Shown in pieces: positions 34,534-44,119 of a stretch of DNA of 64,000 nucleotides (position 1 is its first letter; each line of letters begins with the position of its first letter). The position numbers and the translations under genes were made by a program. Origin of the DNA: Alphaproteobacteria bacterium (lineage in GTDB: Bacteria > Pseudomonadota > Alphaproteobacteria > UBA7985 > JAUIBT01); the NCBI GenBank assembly GCA_030428255.1, contig JAUIBT010000019.1, positions 1 through 64,000 of the forward strand, in the 5' to 3' direction. Under the pieces are notes generated by a model. That model saw only the letters and a program-made list of their open reading frames with translations. It ran no database searches and was not told the origin of the DNA.

Positions 34534-35022
34534 TTAGCGTCCGCCGGGCTTGCCCGGGACGCTGCCCGGACTTGATTTTTTGCTGCCAAAGCGGCCAATT
34601 GAGCCCAATATCTCTTCCAACAAGGTCGCGTTGCGTCCAAAGGTGACAGTTTTGTCATCTGAGGGAACAACCCGGACCCCGTCGACCAAAGAGTAGGCCT
34701 GCATGGTCTGCAAGATGCCTTGATCGTCGAAGCCCAGTTCTAGAACCACTTGTTGTGACTTTTTTGATCGAAATTTGATTGTTTCGTCGCGAGTTTGGCT
34801 AACGTAGTACCACTGGCTATCGTTAAAGTTGCTCAGGTGAGATGGGGTTCCCAAAATGCGAACCACATCGCCGCGGCTGTGAACCTGCGGTTTCAGCTCG
34901 GCGACCTCTTCTTTGGTCGGAAATTGACCGTAGACTGTCATGGTCTTTTGGCAGGCTGAGAGCGCCAAGAGCGCGAGGAAAACCACGGCAAGTTGGCGCA
35001 GAACTGGCAAAACAGATGACAT
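34534..35022 (-). CDS. bamE: Outer-membrane assembly lipoprotein BamE (SmpA/OmlA)
   Basis: 162 residues. The lipobox LSAC (cysteine at residue 24) follows a hydrophobic signal. The SmpA/OmlA fold is seen in YGQFPTKEEVAELKPQVHSRGDVVRILGTPSHL and QWYYVSQTRDE. It stabilises the BAM complex that inserts outer-membrane barrels. The C-terminus has a Ser/Gly/Pro-rich tail. It is divergent from the CBP3-type gene, a common alphaproteobacterial arrangement. Confidence 0.93.
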   Translation of the reverse strand: MSSVLPVLRQLAVVFLALLALSACQKTMTVYGQFPTKEEVAELKPQVHSRGDVVRILGTPSHLSNFNDSQWYYVSQTRDETIKFRSKKSQQVVLELGFDDQGILQTMQAYSLVDGVRVVPSDDKTVTFGRNATLLEEILGSIGRFGSKKSSPGSVPGKPGGR

Positions 35023-35074
35023 GAGGCTCGTGCTTACTTAGATCGAAGACTAATCGGATGGAGGTACGCATCGC

Positions 35075-35665
35075 ATGTTTGACATTGCAAGGGCTTGGAT
35101 ACAAGGGCGTCGTGATCGCAAAGCGGTTGAAGCTGTGTATGAATTGCTAACAGTGCAGGCTTTAAGCCCTTGGTTTTATGATGAAATCGGTGTGGCTAGC
35201 AGCTTTACAGGCCGCTTTGACGTCGCAGTTCTACACGCACATTTTATGTTTGAGCGGTTGAAATCTGACGCCAGCATCCCGAAGAGATTCTCGCAAAAGT
35301 TGTTCGATTGCTTCATGGGGAATTGGGATTTTGCCCTGCGTGAGAGCGGGGTTGGGGATATGTCCATGTCCAAGCACATCAAGCGCGTGACCCAGGGCTT
35401 TTTCGGGCGCGCAAGCGCCTATGCCGATGCCATCGCTGCGGCGGATCCCGACGCCCGCCGTGATGCTCTGGCCGAGGCCCTGACCCGCAACCTCAATCTT
35501 GGCCATTTGCAAGACCAGCAAATGGGGCAGCTGATATCTTACGTTGTAGGTTTGCAGCGAATTTTTGCTGAATGTTCCAGCGAAGCGCTGCGATCTGCCC
35601 AGTTCGAGCTTGGCAAACCCGAGGAGATTGCCCAGATTGGGGCGGAAATATTGGGGGACGCATGA
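35075..35665 (+). CDS. Ubiquinol-cytochrome c chaperone (CBP3) family protein
   Basis: 196 residues. The segments ALSPWFYDEIGVASSFTGRFD, FDCFMGNWDFALRESGVGD and SKHIKRVTQGFFGRASAY are characteristic of the CBP3/UQCC1 family (PF03981). The family helps assemble cytochrome b of complex III. Its stop overlaps the yceD start as ATGA. Confidence 0.92.
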   Translation: MFDIARAWIQGRRDRKAVEAVYELLTVQALSPWFYDEIGVASSFTGRFDVAVLHAHFMFERLKSDASIPKRFSQKLFDCFMGNWDFALRESGVGDMSMSKHIKRVTQGFFGRASAYADAIAAADPDARRDALAEALTRNLNLGHLQDQQMGQLISYVVGLQRIFAECSSEALRSAQFELGKPEEIAQIGAEILGDA

Positions 35666-36207
35666 GCGAACAGTTTAATGATGCGGCAGAGTTGATCTTT
35701 GATCCGGTCGACCTGAATGAGCCCATTGACTTCCGGCTGCAGGTCGAGAGCGACGCGGTCAAGAGCGCGCTTGCCCAGCGGTTTGACCTGGAGGCGGTGG
35801 GGGATCTGGTTGGCGAAGGCCGATTAGAATTGCGCCACGGTCTGGCTCATCTCAAGGCCAAAGCGACGGCCAAGGTGACTATGGTTTGTGCTGTAAGCTT
35901 GGAAAATTTTACACAGGACTTTGAGCTGGCGCTTGAAACCTACTTCTTGCCAGAAGGCGAATTGCCAGCGCTGCAAGACGATGAAAGCATGAACGAGCCC
36001 TTGACTGAGGATGGGCGCGCGGATGTGGGCGAGTTTCTGCTCCAATCTCTAAGTCTGGCCCTGCCCGATATTCCGCGCAAGCCAGGCCTTGAGCCCATGG
36101 TTAAAAGCTTTGGCCCCCAACTGGAAGCGGAAGAAAAGCCCAATCCATTTGCAGCTTTGGCAGACCTCAAGCTGGCAGCCAAATCGGGCGATGAGGGTGA
36201 GGGCTGA
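35662..36207 (+). CDS. yceD: YceD / DUF177 family protein
   Basis: 181 residues from the ATG at 35662, coupled to the CBP3-type gene. YceD-family proteins are linked to 23S rRNA accumulation and L32. The region VCAVSLENFTQDFELALETYFL corresponds to the conserved core, though the usual Cys pair is reduced to one Cys. In many bacteria yceD precedes rpmF and plsX; here plsX follows after 382 bases and rpmF is absent. Confidence 0.9.
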   Translation: MSEQFNDAAELIFDPVDLNEPIDFRLQVESDAVKSALAQRFDLEAVGDLVGEGRLELRHGLAHLKAKATAKVTMVCAVSLENFTQDFELALETYFLPEGELPALQDDESMNEPLTEDGRADVGEFLLQSLSLALPDIPRKPGLEPMVKSFGPQLEAEEKPNPFAALADLKLAAKSGDEGEG

Positions 36208-36589
36208 GCCTACCTACGGCCCATTTGACCGCTCTATCTTGTGATGCGCTTGCGATTTGCTTCTTTTCCCGAAACACGTCAGCATTGCCGCCTAGAGTTT
36301 AATCGCCTTGCTTGATCTGAGCTGGCATGCGAAGTGTGGCATGACAAAGAGCATAGCGTCAGCGGCAAAGCTGGCGTATCCTTTCGCGATGTGGCTCGCC
36401 AACGCACGAAAGGCAGGCTGCAATAACGGACCGGTTTTGTCCGTCACATTGGCTTGGACTTTGTTGAAACGCGAGTGAGCTTGCCTGTAACCTAACCTAC
36501 CGTGCGGCTTAGGCCTTTGGCCCGGAAGCGCAACCCAAAAGCAAACCAAAACACCAACCCCAACTTACACGACATCGAGACTAGGACAT
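36208..36589. other. Intergenic region between yceD and plsX
   Basis: About 380 bases. No rpmF (L32) gene is present in any frame. An 85-codon leftward ORF at 36292-36549 has no ribosome binding site or family signal. No tRNA or strong terminator was seen. The region presumably holds the plsX promoter. Confidence 0.4.
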
Positions 36590-37693
36590 ATGACCCAAAG
36601 CCTGACGATCGCTCTGGACGCCATGGGGGGCGACAAGGCCCCTGATTTGGTGATTGAGGGTGCCGCTCGCTTTGCGCGCAAAGATCGCCAAATCCAATTC
36701 TTGATATTTGGCGATGAACAAGTGGTTCGCCCCTTGATGGATCGCTTTCCAGGCTTGGCTGACCGCTGGCAACTGGAGCACACAGAGGTCAAGATCGACT
36801 CTGGTGCGCGCGCGCGTGATGCATTTCGCGTGCGCAACCGGCGCTCGTCTATGCGTCTGGCTTTGGAGGCAGTGGCTGACGGGCGTGCCCATGCCAGCGT
36901 TTCGGCGGGCAACACCGGCGCTCTGATGGGGCTTTCCAAGCATGTATTGGGCATGGTGCCGGGGATCGACCGGCCTGCGATCGTTTCCGCCTTGCCGACG
37001 CTCAATCGCGGCAGTTCAGTCTTGCTTGATCTGGGCGCTAATGTCACCTGTACGGCCGAGAATCTGAGCCAGTTCGCGGTTATGGGCGCAGCCTATGCCT
37101 CAACCTCGCTGGATATTCCCTCACCAAGCGTTGGCCTGCTCAACGTGGGCTCAGAGGACCTGAAGGGCAATGACGTGGTGCAAGAAGCGCACCGCATCAT
37201 GAAAGACCTGCCGCTGGGCAGCGGTGAGTACATCGGCTTTGTGGAAGGCGACGACATCCAAAAGGGAGCCTGCGATGTCATCGTTACCGATGGTTTTACT
37301 GGCAATGTGGCGCTGAAGACCACCGAAGGCTTGGCGCGTCTAATTCAAGAATACATACGCCGGGCATTTCGCGGGTCGATTTTCGGCATGTTGGCCTACG
37401 CGATCGGATTCAACCGGCTGCGCATGTTGCGCGCACAGCTTGATCCGCGGCGATACAACGGCGCGGTGCTGGTCGGATTGAACGCAATTTCAGTAAAAAG
37501 TCATGGCGGAACAGACGCTTTGGGCTTCGCCAATGCCATTGGCGTAGCGGCGAATTTGTATCGACATCACTTCCTTGATACGATAAGCCAGAGACTAGAA
37601 GTAGCAAATGCTCAGATCATAAAGACCCAGGAGCTTGCCTCAGAGGTCTTAGAGGGGACTGGAGATGACGGAACAGACGCTGACACGCGCTGA
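36590..37693 (+). CDS. plsX: Phosphate acyltransferase PlsX
   Basis: 367 residues. Makes acyl-phosphate from acyl-ACP for phospholipid synthesis. Signatures include [39 protein letters not shown] and [18 protein letters not shown]. The ihfA start lies inside its 3' end with a 29-base overlap. The fabH gene that usually follows plsX in this class is missing. Confidence 0.96.
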   Translation: MTQSLTIALDAMGGDKAPDLVIEGAARFARKDRQIQFLIFGDEQVVRPLMDRFPGLADRWQLEHTEVKIDSGARARDAFRVRNRRSSMRLALEAVADGRAHASVSAGNTGALMGLSKHVLGMVPGIDRPAIVSALPTLNRGSSVLLDLGANVTCTAENLSQFAVMGAAYASTSLDIPSPSVGLLNVGSEDLKGNDVVQEAHRIMKDLPLGSGEYIGFVEGDDIQKGACDVIVTDGFTGNVALKTTEGLARLIQEYIRRAFRGSIFGMLAYAIGFNRLRMLRAQLDPRRYNGAVLVGLNAISVKSHGGTDALGFANAIGVAANLYRHHFLDTISQRLEVANAQIIKTQELASEVLEGTGDDGTDADTR

Positions 37694-37961
37694 TCTCGCG
37701 GAGGCGGTTTGCAACAAGATTGGCTTGTCACGGCAAGAATCAGCCGACCTGATCGAACAGGTTCTGGAGGAAATTTGCCACGCATTGATTGAAGAGGAGA
37801 GCGTGAAGATCTCCTCATTTGGCAGCCTGAACGTGCGAGCCAAGGCAGAGCGTATCGGGCGTAATCCGAAAACAGGTGTCGAAGCTGCCATTTCACCGCG
37901 GCGGGTGCTCAGCTTTAAAGCGAGCCAACTGTTGAAAGACCGTATCAACGGCAAGTCCTAA
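37665..37961 (+). CDS. ihfA: Integration host factor alpha subunit
   Basis: 98 residues with GGGGACTGGAG directly upstream. HU/IHF fold signatures are [20 protein letters not shown] and the DNA-intercalating Pro arm. The N-terminal [22 protein letters not shown] matches IhfA. It bends DNA in recombination and transcription. Confidence 0.96.
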   Translation: MTEQTLTRADLAEAVCNKIGLSRQESADLIEQVLEEICHALIEEESVKISSFGSLNVRAKAERIGRNPKTGVEAAISPRRVLSFKASQLLKDRINGKS

Positions 37962-38020
37962 GTGCGCTGCAAAGCATTACACAGGCAGTTCCAGCACCGC
38001 TGTAGAGCAGGAGCTTGACG

Positions 38021-38473
38021 GTGGCACGTCGCAGCAAAGACCCCCAAGCCTATCGCACCATCTCAGAAATCTCTGAAGAATTGGAGGTGCCCCAGCATGT
38101 GTTGCGCTTTTGGGAAAGCAAGTTTCCCCAACTTGAACCCCTTAAACGAAACGGTCGGCGGCGCTATTATCGCCCCGAAGACAAGGCCTTGTTGATCGGC
38201 ATTCGCGACCTCTTGTATGTTGAAGGCTATACGATCCGTGGGGTGCAAAAGCTGCTGGAGCAAGGCATCACCAGCCCTGAGGCGCTCAAAAGCCGCCTAA
38301 CCGGCAGCGCGCCCGAAGCGGACGCAGCCGCTGGCTCCAGCGGTGCTGCACTGCCAAGCCTGGATCTGCCAGAGCCCGACAGCAGCCTATCTGCCTCTAA
38401 AGCTGCGCAATTTCGACTCAAGTCCGCCCGCGCAGCCGTGCAACATTTGATTAAGGCGCTGTCTCCTCTATAA
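38021..38473 (+). CDS. MerR-family transcriptional regulator downstream of ihfA
   Basis: 150 residues. I choose the GTG at 38021 because GCAGGAG lies 7 bases upstream; a TTG at 38015 is too close to it. The MerR HTH ([28 protein letters not shown], about 10-40) is followed by the RRYYRPED wing. The C-terminal half is Ala/Ser-rich with a final amphipathic helix and no Cys-based effector site. This MerR is conserved after ihfA in alphaproteobacteria; its targets are unknown to me. Confidence 0.92.
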   Translation: MARRSKDPQAYRTISEISEELEVPQHVLRFWESKFPQLEPLKRNGRRRYYRPEDKALLIGIRDLLYVEGYTIRGVQKLLEQGITSPEALKSRLTGSAPEADAAAGSSGAALPSLDLPEPDSSLSASKAAQFRLKSARAAVQHLIKALSPL

Positions 38474-38541
38474 GGAGGCCGCGATAGGCTGGCAGCTCCC
38501 TCGCCAGGCTCACGATTTATTTAGGCACAAGCATAGGCCCC

Positions 38542-40140
38542 ATGTCCTCCGGCTACATCCATCTATTCGATACCACCTTGCGCGATGGTCAGCAGACCCG
38601 CGGCATTGATTTTACCGTCAACCAAAAGCGCAGCATCGCAGATGCGCTGGACGGTTTGGGCTTGGACTATGTCGAGGGCGGCTGGCCAGGAGCCAACGCC
38701 ACCGACGAAGAGTTCTTTGCAACGCCTCCCAAGCTCAACCATGCGAAATTTGTCGCCTTTGGTATGACCCGACGCCCTGGCTATAGCGCGGATAATGACC
38801 CGGTTTTGGCGGGGCTGCGTCAGGCGCAGTGCGATGCCTATTGTGTGGTCGGCAAGGCTTGGGATTTTCATGTCACCGAGGCGCTGAATACCGAATTGGA
38901 TGAAAACCTGGCTATGATTGAAGATAGCCTGCGCCACCTTGGCAATCATGCAGGCGAGGTGCTGTACGACGCTGAGCACTTCTTTGACGGCTATAAGAAC
39001 AACAAAGACTATGCCCTGGCTTGCCTTGAGGCCGCGCGCACAGCAGGCGCACGTTGGATTGTCTTGTGCGACACCAACGGCGGAACCTTGCCCGGCGAAG
39101 TCTATGACATCGTGCGCGAGGTCGAGCAGATCATTCCAGGCAACCAACTGGGCATTCACTGCCACGATGACACCGGCAATGCCGTGGCCAACTCGCTGGC
39201 AGCGGTCGAGGCGGGCGTTCGCCAAATCCAGGGCACTTTGAACGGTATTGGTGAGCGCTGCGGCAACGCCGATCTGGTCTCTATTATACCGACCTTGAAG
39301 CTGAAGACCAACTTTGAGATCGGCGTCACCGATGAAGCGCTGCAAGGACTGACCTTGACCTCGCGCTTGTTGGACGAAATCGTAGGACGCTCGCCACGGG
39401 CCAATGCGCCCTATGTTGGAGCCAGCGCTTTTGCCCACAAGGCTGGGCTGCACGTCTCCGGCATCGCGCGCAATCCGGCCAGCTACGAACACATCGACCC
39501 GCAGAAGGTGGGCAATGACCGGCAGGTTGTGGTCTCAGATCAGTCCGGGCGCGCCAACATTAAGATGATGCTGGCCAAGACCAAGCTGGGCATGGAGCTG
39601 AGCAACGATCAGGTCGGTCGCCTGCTGGAAGGGGTCAAGGAAAAGGAAGCGCAAGGCTTGACCTTTGACGGGGCCGAGGCCTCGTTTGAGCTTCTCGCTC
39701 GCCAAGTCGCTATGCCCTTTAGGCCCTTCTTTAAACTGGACCGCTTCCGGGTCATCGACGAGCGCCGCCATAATGTACACGGCGATATCGTGGTTGAGGC
39801 CGTGGCACTGGTCACTTTGTGGGTCGGTGAGAGCTCGCACATGGAGGCCGAGTCCGGTAATGGCCCTGTCAACGCCCTGGATCGCGCAATGCGCAAGGCC
39901 TTGCTCAATCATTATCCCTGCTTAGAAGACATGACTTTGTCGGATTATAAGGTGCGGATCTTGGACTCGAAATCCGGCACCCAGGCTGTAACCCGCGTGA
40001 TGATCGAAAGCCACGATGGCAAGGGGCGGACCTGGCACACCGTGGGAATCTCGGCCAACATAATCGACGCCTCCTATATGGCCTTACACGACGCCATTAC
40101 CTGGAAGTTGTTGCAAGAAGGCGCACGCGCCCTTGTCTGA
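38542..40140 (+). CDS. cimA: Citramalate synthase
   Basis: 532 residues. The HMGL-like TIM barrel starts with LFDTTLRDGQQ, has the metal site HCHDDTGNAVAN and is followed by a LeuA-type C-terminal regulatory domain (about 380-530). It condenses acetyl-CoA and pyruvate to citramalate, a threonine-independent route to isoleucine. The ~530-residue length and the KNNKDYALACL segment separate it from homocitrate and isopropylmalate synthases. Confidence 0.92.
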   Translation: MSSGYIHLFDTTLRDGQQTRGIDFTVNQKRSIADALDGLGLDYVEGGWPGANATDEEFFATPPKLNHAKFVAFGMTRRPGYSADNDPVLAGLRQAQCDAYCVVGKAWDFHVTEALNTELDENLAMIEDSLRHLGNHAGEVLYDAEHFFDGYKNNKDYALACLEAARTAGARWIVLCDTNGGTLPGEVYDIVREVEQIIPGNQLGIHCHDDTGNAVANSLAAVEAGVRQIQGTLNGIGERCGNADLVSIIPTLKLKTNFEIGVTDEALQGLTLTSRLLDEIVGRSPRANAPYVGASAFAHKAGLHVSGIARNPASYEHIDPQKVGNDRQVVVSDQSGRANIKMMLAKTKLGMELSNDQVGRLLEGVKEKEAQGLTFDGAEASFELLARQVAMPFRPFFKLDRFRVIDERRHNVHGDIVVEAVALVTLWVGESSHMEAESGNGPVNALDRAMRKALLNHYPCLEDMTLSDYKVRILDSKSGTQAVTRVMIESHDGKGRTWHTVGISANIIDASYMALHDAITWKLLQEGARALV

Positions 40141-40879
40141 GCGCGATGAGTTGGGGCGCCACGACTCCGGGCTGGTGGTGATATTGGTGCGCCCACAATT
40201 GGCGCAAAACATCGGCTTTTGCGCGCGCGCTATGGGGAACTTCGCCTTGAATGAGCTGCGGCTGGTCGCGCCGCGAGATGGTTGGCCCCACAGCGACGCC
40301 GAGGCCCCGGCATCGGGCGCAACCTGGATTCTAGAGCAAGCGCAGGTCTTCGACAGCCTGCATGAAGCGGTGGCAGATTGCCATCTTGTTGCCGCGACCA
40401 CGGCTCGCGAGCGCGGCCTCAGTCTGCCGGTTGCGACGCCCGCAAAGCTGCCCGGGCTGGCTCAAGAGCGCGGCTCAGCAAAGACCGCCGTAGTGTTTGG
40501 GCCGGAAGCCTCGGGTTTGAGCAATGAGGATCTGAGCGTCGCCAATGCCTTGATTCGCGTGCCCTTAAACCCGAATTTCAGCTCCTTGAACCTGGCGCAA
40601 GCGGTTCTGCTGGTGGCCTACGAATGGTTTCAAGCCAAGGGGACAGCGGTGCCCCTCGCGCAGGATCAACCGCGCTTGGCCGATCGCCAGGCGGTAGACA
40701 ACCTCATGCGGCGGCTGACTGTCATGTTGGAGGAGAGCCGCTTCTTTGCCGTGACTGACAAGCGTCCAACGGTCGAAGCGCATCTCTACTCGCTGTTCGG
40801 CAAGGCGCAACTCAGCCCTGGAGAGGTCGGCATGCTGCACGGTTTGTTCAAAGCCCTGCACGAATCAGGCCGCACGTAA
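40133..40879 (+). CDS. TrmH/SpoU-family RNA 2'-O-methyltransferase (TrmJ-like)
   Basis: 248 residues from a TTG at 40133 that overlaps cimA by 8 bases; AGAAGG lies 10 bases upstream. The SPOUT knot motifs are visible: VRPQLAQNIGFCARAMGNF (motif 1), FGPEASGLSNED (motif 2), and IRVPLNPNFSSLNLAQAVLLVAYE (motif 3). The C-terminal extension fits TrmJ, which modifies position 32 of tRNAs, although an rRNA target is possible. Confidence 0.88.
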   Translation: MSERDELGRHDSGLVVILVRPQLAQNIGFCARAMGNFALNELRLVAPRDGWPHSDAEAPASGATWILEQAQVFDSLHEAVADCHLVAATTARERGLSLPVATPAKLPGLAQERGSAKTAVVFGPEASGLSNEDLSVANALIRVPLNPNFSSLNLAQAVLLVAYEWFQAKGTAVPLAQDQPRLADRQAVDNLMRRLTVMLEESRFFAVTDKRPTVEAHLYSLFGKAQLSPGEVGMLHGLFKALHESGRT

Positions 40880-40924
40880 ACGGTGCCGTGGTTTTGCCGC
40901 AGCTCCTTTTTGCGCTCTAAAGGC

Positions 40925-40953
40925 TTTACAAGCCGTGTCAGCTTGGCTAGATA
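40925..40953 (+). promoter_or_regulatory. Sigma70-type promoter of rpsD
   Basis: TTTACA (40925-40930), a 17-base spacer, and TAGATA (40948-40953). The start of transcription would be near 40960, leaving a leader of about 85 bases before rpsD, long enough for S4 autoregulation. Confidence 0.6.
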
Positions 40954-41045
40954 AGCGCTCCATTTCCGGTCGTAAGGCGCTTTGCGTCTTGGCTCCGCCG
41001 TGCGCGGATGTCCAGCCGGGACAACAAACACATCGAGAGTAACTC

Positions 41046-41663
41046 ATGTCAAAGCGTATTGCGTCGAAGTATAAAATCGACCGCCGTTTGGGCGTCAACC
41101 TTTGGGGTCGCCCTAAGTCTCCTTTCAACCGCCGCAGCTACGGCCCTGGTCAACACGGCCAGAACCGCCGTAAGAAGCCGACCGACTTCGGCATTCAGTT
41201 GATGGCGAAGCAGAAGCTGAAGGGCTACTACGGCAACATCAGCGAAAAGCAATTCCTGCGCTACTTCAAAGAAGCTGTGCGTCGCAAGGGTGACACCTCG
41301 CAGAACCTGATCGAGATTCTTGAGCGTCGCCTGGACGCGGTGGTATACCGCGCTAAACTGGTTCCCACAGTGTTTGCCGCGCGCCAATTCGTTAGCCACG
41401 GTCACGTGTTGGTCAATGGCCGCCGTGTCAACATTCCGTCATACATGGTCAAAGACGGCGATGTGATCGAAGTACGCCAGAAGAGCCGTGAAATGGCGAT
41501 GGTTCTGGAAGCCCTGGTCTCTGCCGAGCGCGATGTTCCCGACTACATTGAATTGGACCCCAAGAAGTTGACCGCCAGCTTCCTGCGCGGCCCCAAGCTG
41601 GAAGACGTACCATACCCGGTTCAAATGGAACCCAACCTGGTGATCGAATTCTACAGCCGCTAA
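41046..41663 (+). CDS. rpsD: 30S ribosomal protein S4
   Basis: 205 residues. The [21 protein letters not shown]-terminus and the S4 RNA-binding domain (about 94-155: [32 protein letters not shown]) are typical. The protein lacks the N-terminal zinc-binding Cys cluster, as usual for this class. It is a monocistronic gene with its own promoter and terminator. Confidence 0.97.
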   Translation: MSKRIASKYKIDRRLGVNLWGRPKSPFNRRSYGPGQHGQNRRKKPTDFGIQLMAKQKLKGYYGNISEKQFLRYFKEAVRRKGDTSQNLIEILERRLDAVVYRAKLVPTVFAARQFVSHGHVLVNGRRVNIPSYMVKDGDVIEVRQKSREMAMVLEALVSAERDVPDYIELDPKKLTASFLRGPKLEDVPYPVQMEPNLVIEFYSR

Positions 41664-41684
41664 TCGCAACGGCTGGATCCAAAC

Positions 41685-41721
41685 AAAAAACGGCTCCCAG
41701 AGATTTCGGAGCCGTTTTTTT
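41685..41721. terminator. Bidirectional terminator between rpsD and a converging MFS gene
   Basis: CGGCTCC (41691-41697) pairs with GGAGCCG (41708-41714). A T-run follows at 41715-41721 and an A-run precedes at 41685-41690, so it can end rpsD rightward and the transporter gene leftward. Confidence 0.9.
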
Positions 41722-41747
41722 GTGGCTGGATGCAGCACTGCCAGTGG

Positions 41748-42935
41748 CTATTGCAGTGGCGCGGCGCTGGTATTCTTGCGGCGGGTGGCCCACAGCAGGG
41801 CGGCCAAGAGCAGCCAGACAATGCCCAGCGCGGCCAAACTGCGATAACCAAAGGGAATGTAGAGCCGCCCGATCAAGCCCGAGCCGATCAAGCTTGAGAC
41901 ATAGGTGAGGCTGGAATTGATTCCCAGCGTCTCGCCCATGGCCTCAGGGTTGGCCTTGGCCAACAGGCTGACGAGCAAATTCAGTACGAAGTGGTTGAAA
42001 AACCCCCAGGTGCCAACCAGCAGAAACGTGGGCCAAAAGCCAAACGGACCCAAGGTCATGATGCAATAGAGACCCGCGATTATCAGCAACAGCGGGGTGA
42101 AGACCCGCTCCTCGCCCCAGCGGTCAATCACCGGTGACACAAAACTGGCGACCCCAAAGAACGCACCATAGGCCAGCACAAAGTAGGCGGCCTCTGTCGC
42201 GCTGAGGTCCATGGTCTGGCGCACATAGGTGCCCAAGAAAGCGTAGCAGGTGTAGAAGGCGAGCATAAAGACGAAGCCGATGCTCAACACCCGGGCGACG
42301 CGTGGGATCTTCAGAACCTCCAGACTAAGCCGCGCGGCACGCTTGCCTTGCGGTCCCAGGCTGGTCGGCAAAAGCCACAGGCTGGCCGCGAGCGCCAAGG
42401 CGGCCAGAGCGACCATAAGCGCGAATGCCATGCGCCAGGAGGCCAAGTCAGCGATGAAAGCGGCGATGGGCACGCCGGCGACCATGGCCACGGACCAGCC
42501 GAACAAGACCCGCCCCAAGACAGCAGAGCGTTGGCCTGGCGGCGCAACAACCGACGCCAAGTTATAGGCCGCTGGCATCAACAGTCCTGCGGCCAGGCCC
42601 GACACGCCTTGACCAATCAACAGCCAGTAAAGGCGTGGTGCCAAGCCCGCAAGCGCCAGGCCGCCGATCAAAACCAACAGCCCAAGGCGAATGATCCGAC
42701 CCGCCCCAAAGACATCGATGTAGCGCGCGAGGAAGAAGGCGGACAGGGCGGTCGCGCCAGCGTAGGCGGCAATGCCGCGCGCGGCCTCGGCCTCGTTGAC
42801 ACCATAGGTCTCTCCCAGGTTCAACAGCAAGGGGCTCAGCAGCAGCGTCTGTGCGCCGACAACGCAAACGATCAGCGCTAGGACCAGCGTTTGCAGGTGG
42901 AAATCGAGGCGCTGTGAGCGGTTGGCTTGGGACAT
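41748..42935 (-). CDS. MFS transporter, drug/arabinose efflux-like
   Basis: 395 residues from the ATG at 42935; a longer frame upstream would overlap the intergenic region and is not supported by a ribosome binding site. Twelve hydrophobic helices are visible. The segments ARYIDVFGAGRIIRLGL (loop 2-3) and GRVLFGWSVAMVAGVPIAAFIAD (motif C region of 12-TM drug antiporters) suggest a DHA1-type exporter. The substrate is unknown. It lies 37 bases after the TauE/SafE gene on the same strand. Confidence 0.85.
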   Translation of the reverse strand: MSQANRSQRLDFHLQTLVLALIVCVVGAQTLLLSPLLLNLGETYGVNEAEAARGIAAYAGATALSAFFLARYIDVFGAGRIIRLGLLVLIGGLALAGLAPRLYWLLIGQGVSGLAAGLLMPAAYNLASVVAPPGQRSAVLGRVLFGWSVAMVAGVPIAAFIADLASWRMAFALMVALAALALAASLWLLPTSLGPQGKRAARLSLEVLKIPRVARVLSIGFVFMLAFYTCYAFLGTYVRQTMDLSATEAAYFVLAYGAFFGVASFVSPVIDRWGEERVFTPLLLIIAGLYCIMTLGPFGFWPTFLLVGTWGFFNHFVLNLLVSLLAKANPEAMGETLGINSSLTYVSSLIGSGLIGRLYIPFGYRSLAALGIVWLLLAALLWATRRKNTSAAPLQ

Positions 42936-42972
42936 GGGCAACACGGTTTGAGGATAGAGGGAGGAGCGTGAG

Positions 42973-43818
42973 CTAGCCAAAGGCCGCCAGGAGGCTCTTG
43001 ACCAGCAGCACAAAGCCGGTGGCCATTAAGACTAAGGTCGCCAAGGGTCGAAAGAAACGCGGCTCCAGTCGACGGTAAAGAGATTTGCCAGCCTCAAAGC
43101 CAAAGAGCATGGCGGGCAGCAAGCTGAGTCCAAGCACGAGGTTTTGGGCGTCAATGGCCCCAGCCAAGCGCATGGAAATGATGGCGACCCAGGCCACCAG
43201 GGCGTAGAGCGCGAACAAGGTGGCCCGCGCCCGGTCAGGATCGGTTTGGCTGGCAAGCAGCATGAAGATCGCAGGCGGCCCAGACATGGCCGCCGCACTG
43301 TGGGCAAAACCGCAAACCACGCCGGTCGCGAGCTGCGCGCGCGGACCCGCACGGCGTTTGAGCTGGAACCCGCGGAGAAGGGCGTAGGCGGCAACTATGA
43401 TCGCAAGGCCCAACAGCATCCGAAGAAAGACCTCAGGCAGATACACCAAAATCAGCACCCCCAGCGGGGCGCCAAGCAGACTGCCCAGCACCACCCTGGA
43501 CAACAGCGGCCAATCCGCCTGACGCCGGATGCGTGCCAGGTCTATGACGCCAAAGCTGGCTTGCAAAATGACCACCAGCGGCACCACGAAAGCCGGCGGG
43601 TAGAGCAAGGCCAAGATCGACACCAACACCAGCGGAAAGCCGAATCCCGCCAAGCCACGGACCAGGGCGGCGATGAAGACCAGAACGGCGATCACGCCAA
43701 AGCTGACACCTGGGTCAAACGCGGTGGCGCTCGCAGCCTGCAGGGCCTGCAACGGGCCAAGCGCCGCGCCCAGCCACGTGCCGAGCCACGCGCTCAAGAG
43801 GTTGGTAATTGCATCCAT
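42973..43818 (-). CDS. TauE/SafE-family sulfite/organosulfonate permease
   Basis: 281 residues with eight or nine hydrophobic helices. The N-terminal duplicated motif LAGFGFPLVLV, followed by PPAFVVPLVV, and the second-half GFAHSAAAMSGPPAIFMLL are family hallmarks. Members export sulfite, sulfoacetate or related anions; the substrate is not readable here. Co-oriented with the downstream MFS gene. Confidence 0.85.
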   Translation of the reverse strand: MDAITNLLSAWLGTWLGAALGPLQALQAASATAFDPGVSFGVIAVLVFIAALVRGLAGFGFPLVLVSILALLYPPAFVVPLVVILQASFGVIDLARIRRQADWPLLSRVVLGSLLGAPLGVLILVYLPEVFLRMLLGLAIIVAAYALLRGFQLKRRAGPRAQLATGVVCGFAHSAAAMSGPPAIFMLLASQTDPDRARATLFALYALVAWVAIISMRLAGAIDAQNLVLGLSLLPAMLFGFEAGKSLYRRLEPRFFRPLATLVLMATGFVLLVKSLLAAFG

Positions 43819-44034
43819 CCTTGAGGATTAGCCCCAGTTGTAACGGCGAACAAGCCAGGCAGCGCCGAGGCCGGTCGCAAGTGGCGCATTCGGTTGACCC
43901 GACATCGAGCGACTCCAGCCGATTCATCCGAGGTCGCAGGGCTCTCGTTCGACTACAACTGCGCCGAGTGCGGATAGATTGTGATTCAATTATGTGAAAT
44001 ATGAATTGCTTATGACAATTATCTAATTTTTGAG

Positions 44035-44063
44035 TTGCGTTACATCTTAAGGTTTAGTATATC
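44035..44063 (+). promoter_or_regulatory. Putative promoter of the outer-membrane protein gene
   Basis: TTGCGT (44035-44040), a 17-base spacer and TATATC (44058-44063), in a markedly AT-rich stretch (about 43975-44110). The remaining part of the 300-base gap upstream (43819-44034) shows no gene. Confidence 0.5.
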
Positions 44064-44119
44064 GGTTTGCATTCAATTCGGCACTTTTTGTGTCCGCCTA
44101 TTTTTTTAAGGATAGACCC

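Noticed and set aside
36292-36549. 85-codon leftward ORF in the yceD-plsX gap
   Set aside because: No ribosome binding site, no recognisable motif, and composition unlike a coding frame.
43835-43961. Inverted repeats CAGTTGTA / TACAACTG 111 bases apart, possibly the ends of a small mobile element
   Set aside because: Eight-base arms at this distance are expected by chance in a gap this size; the similarity extends only weakly (GAAC) and no target duplication is visible.
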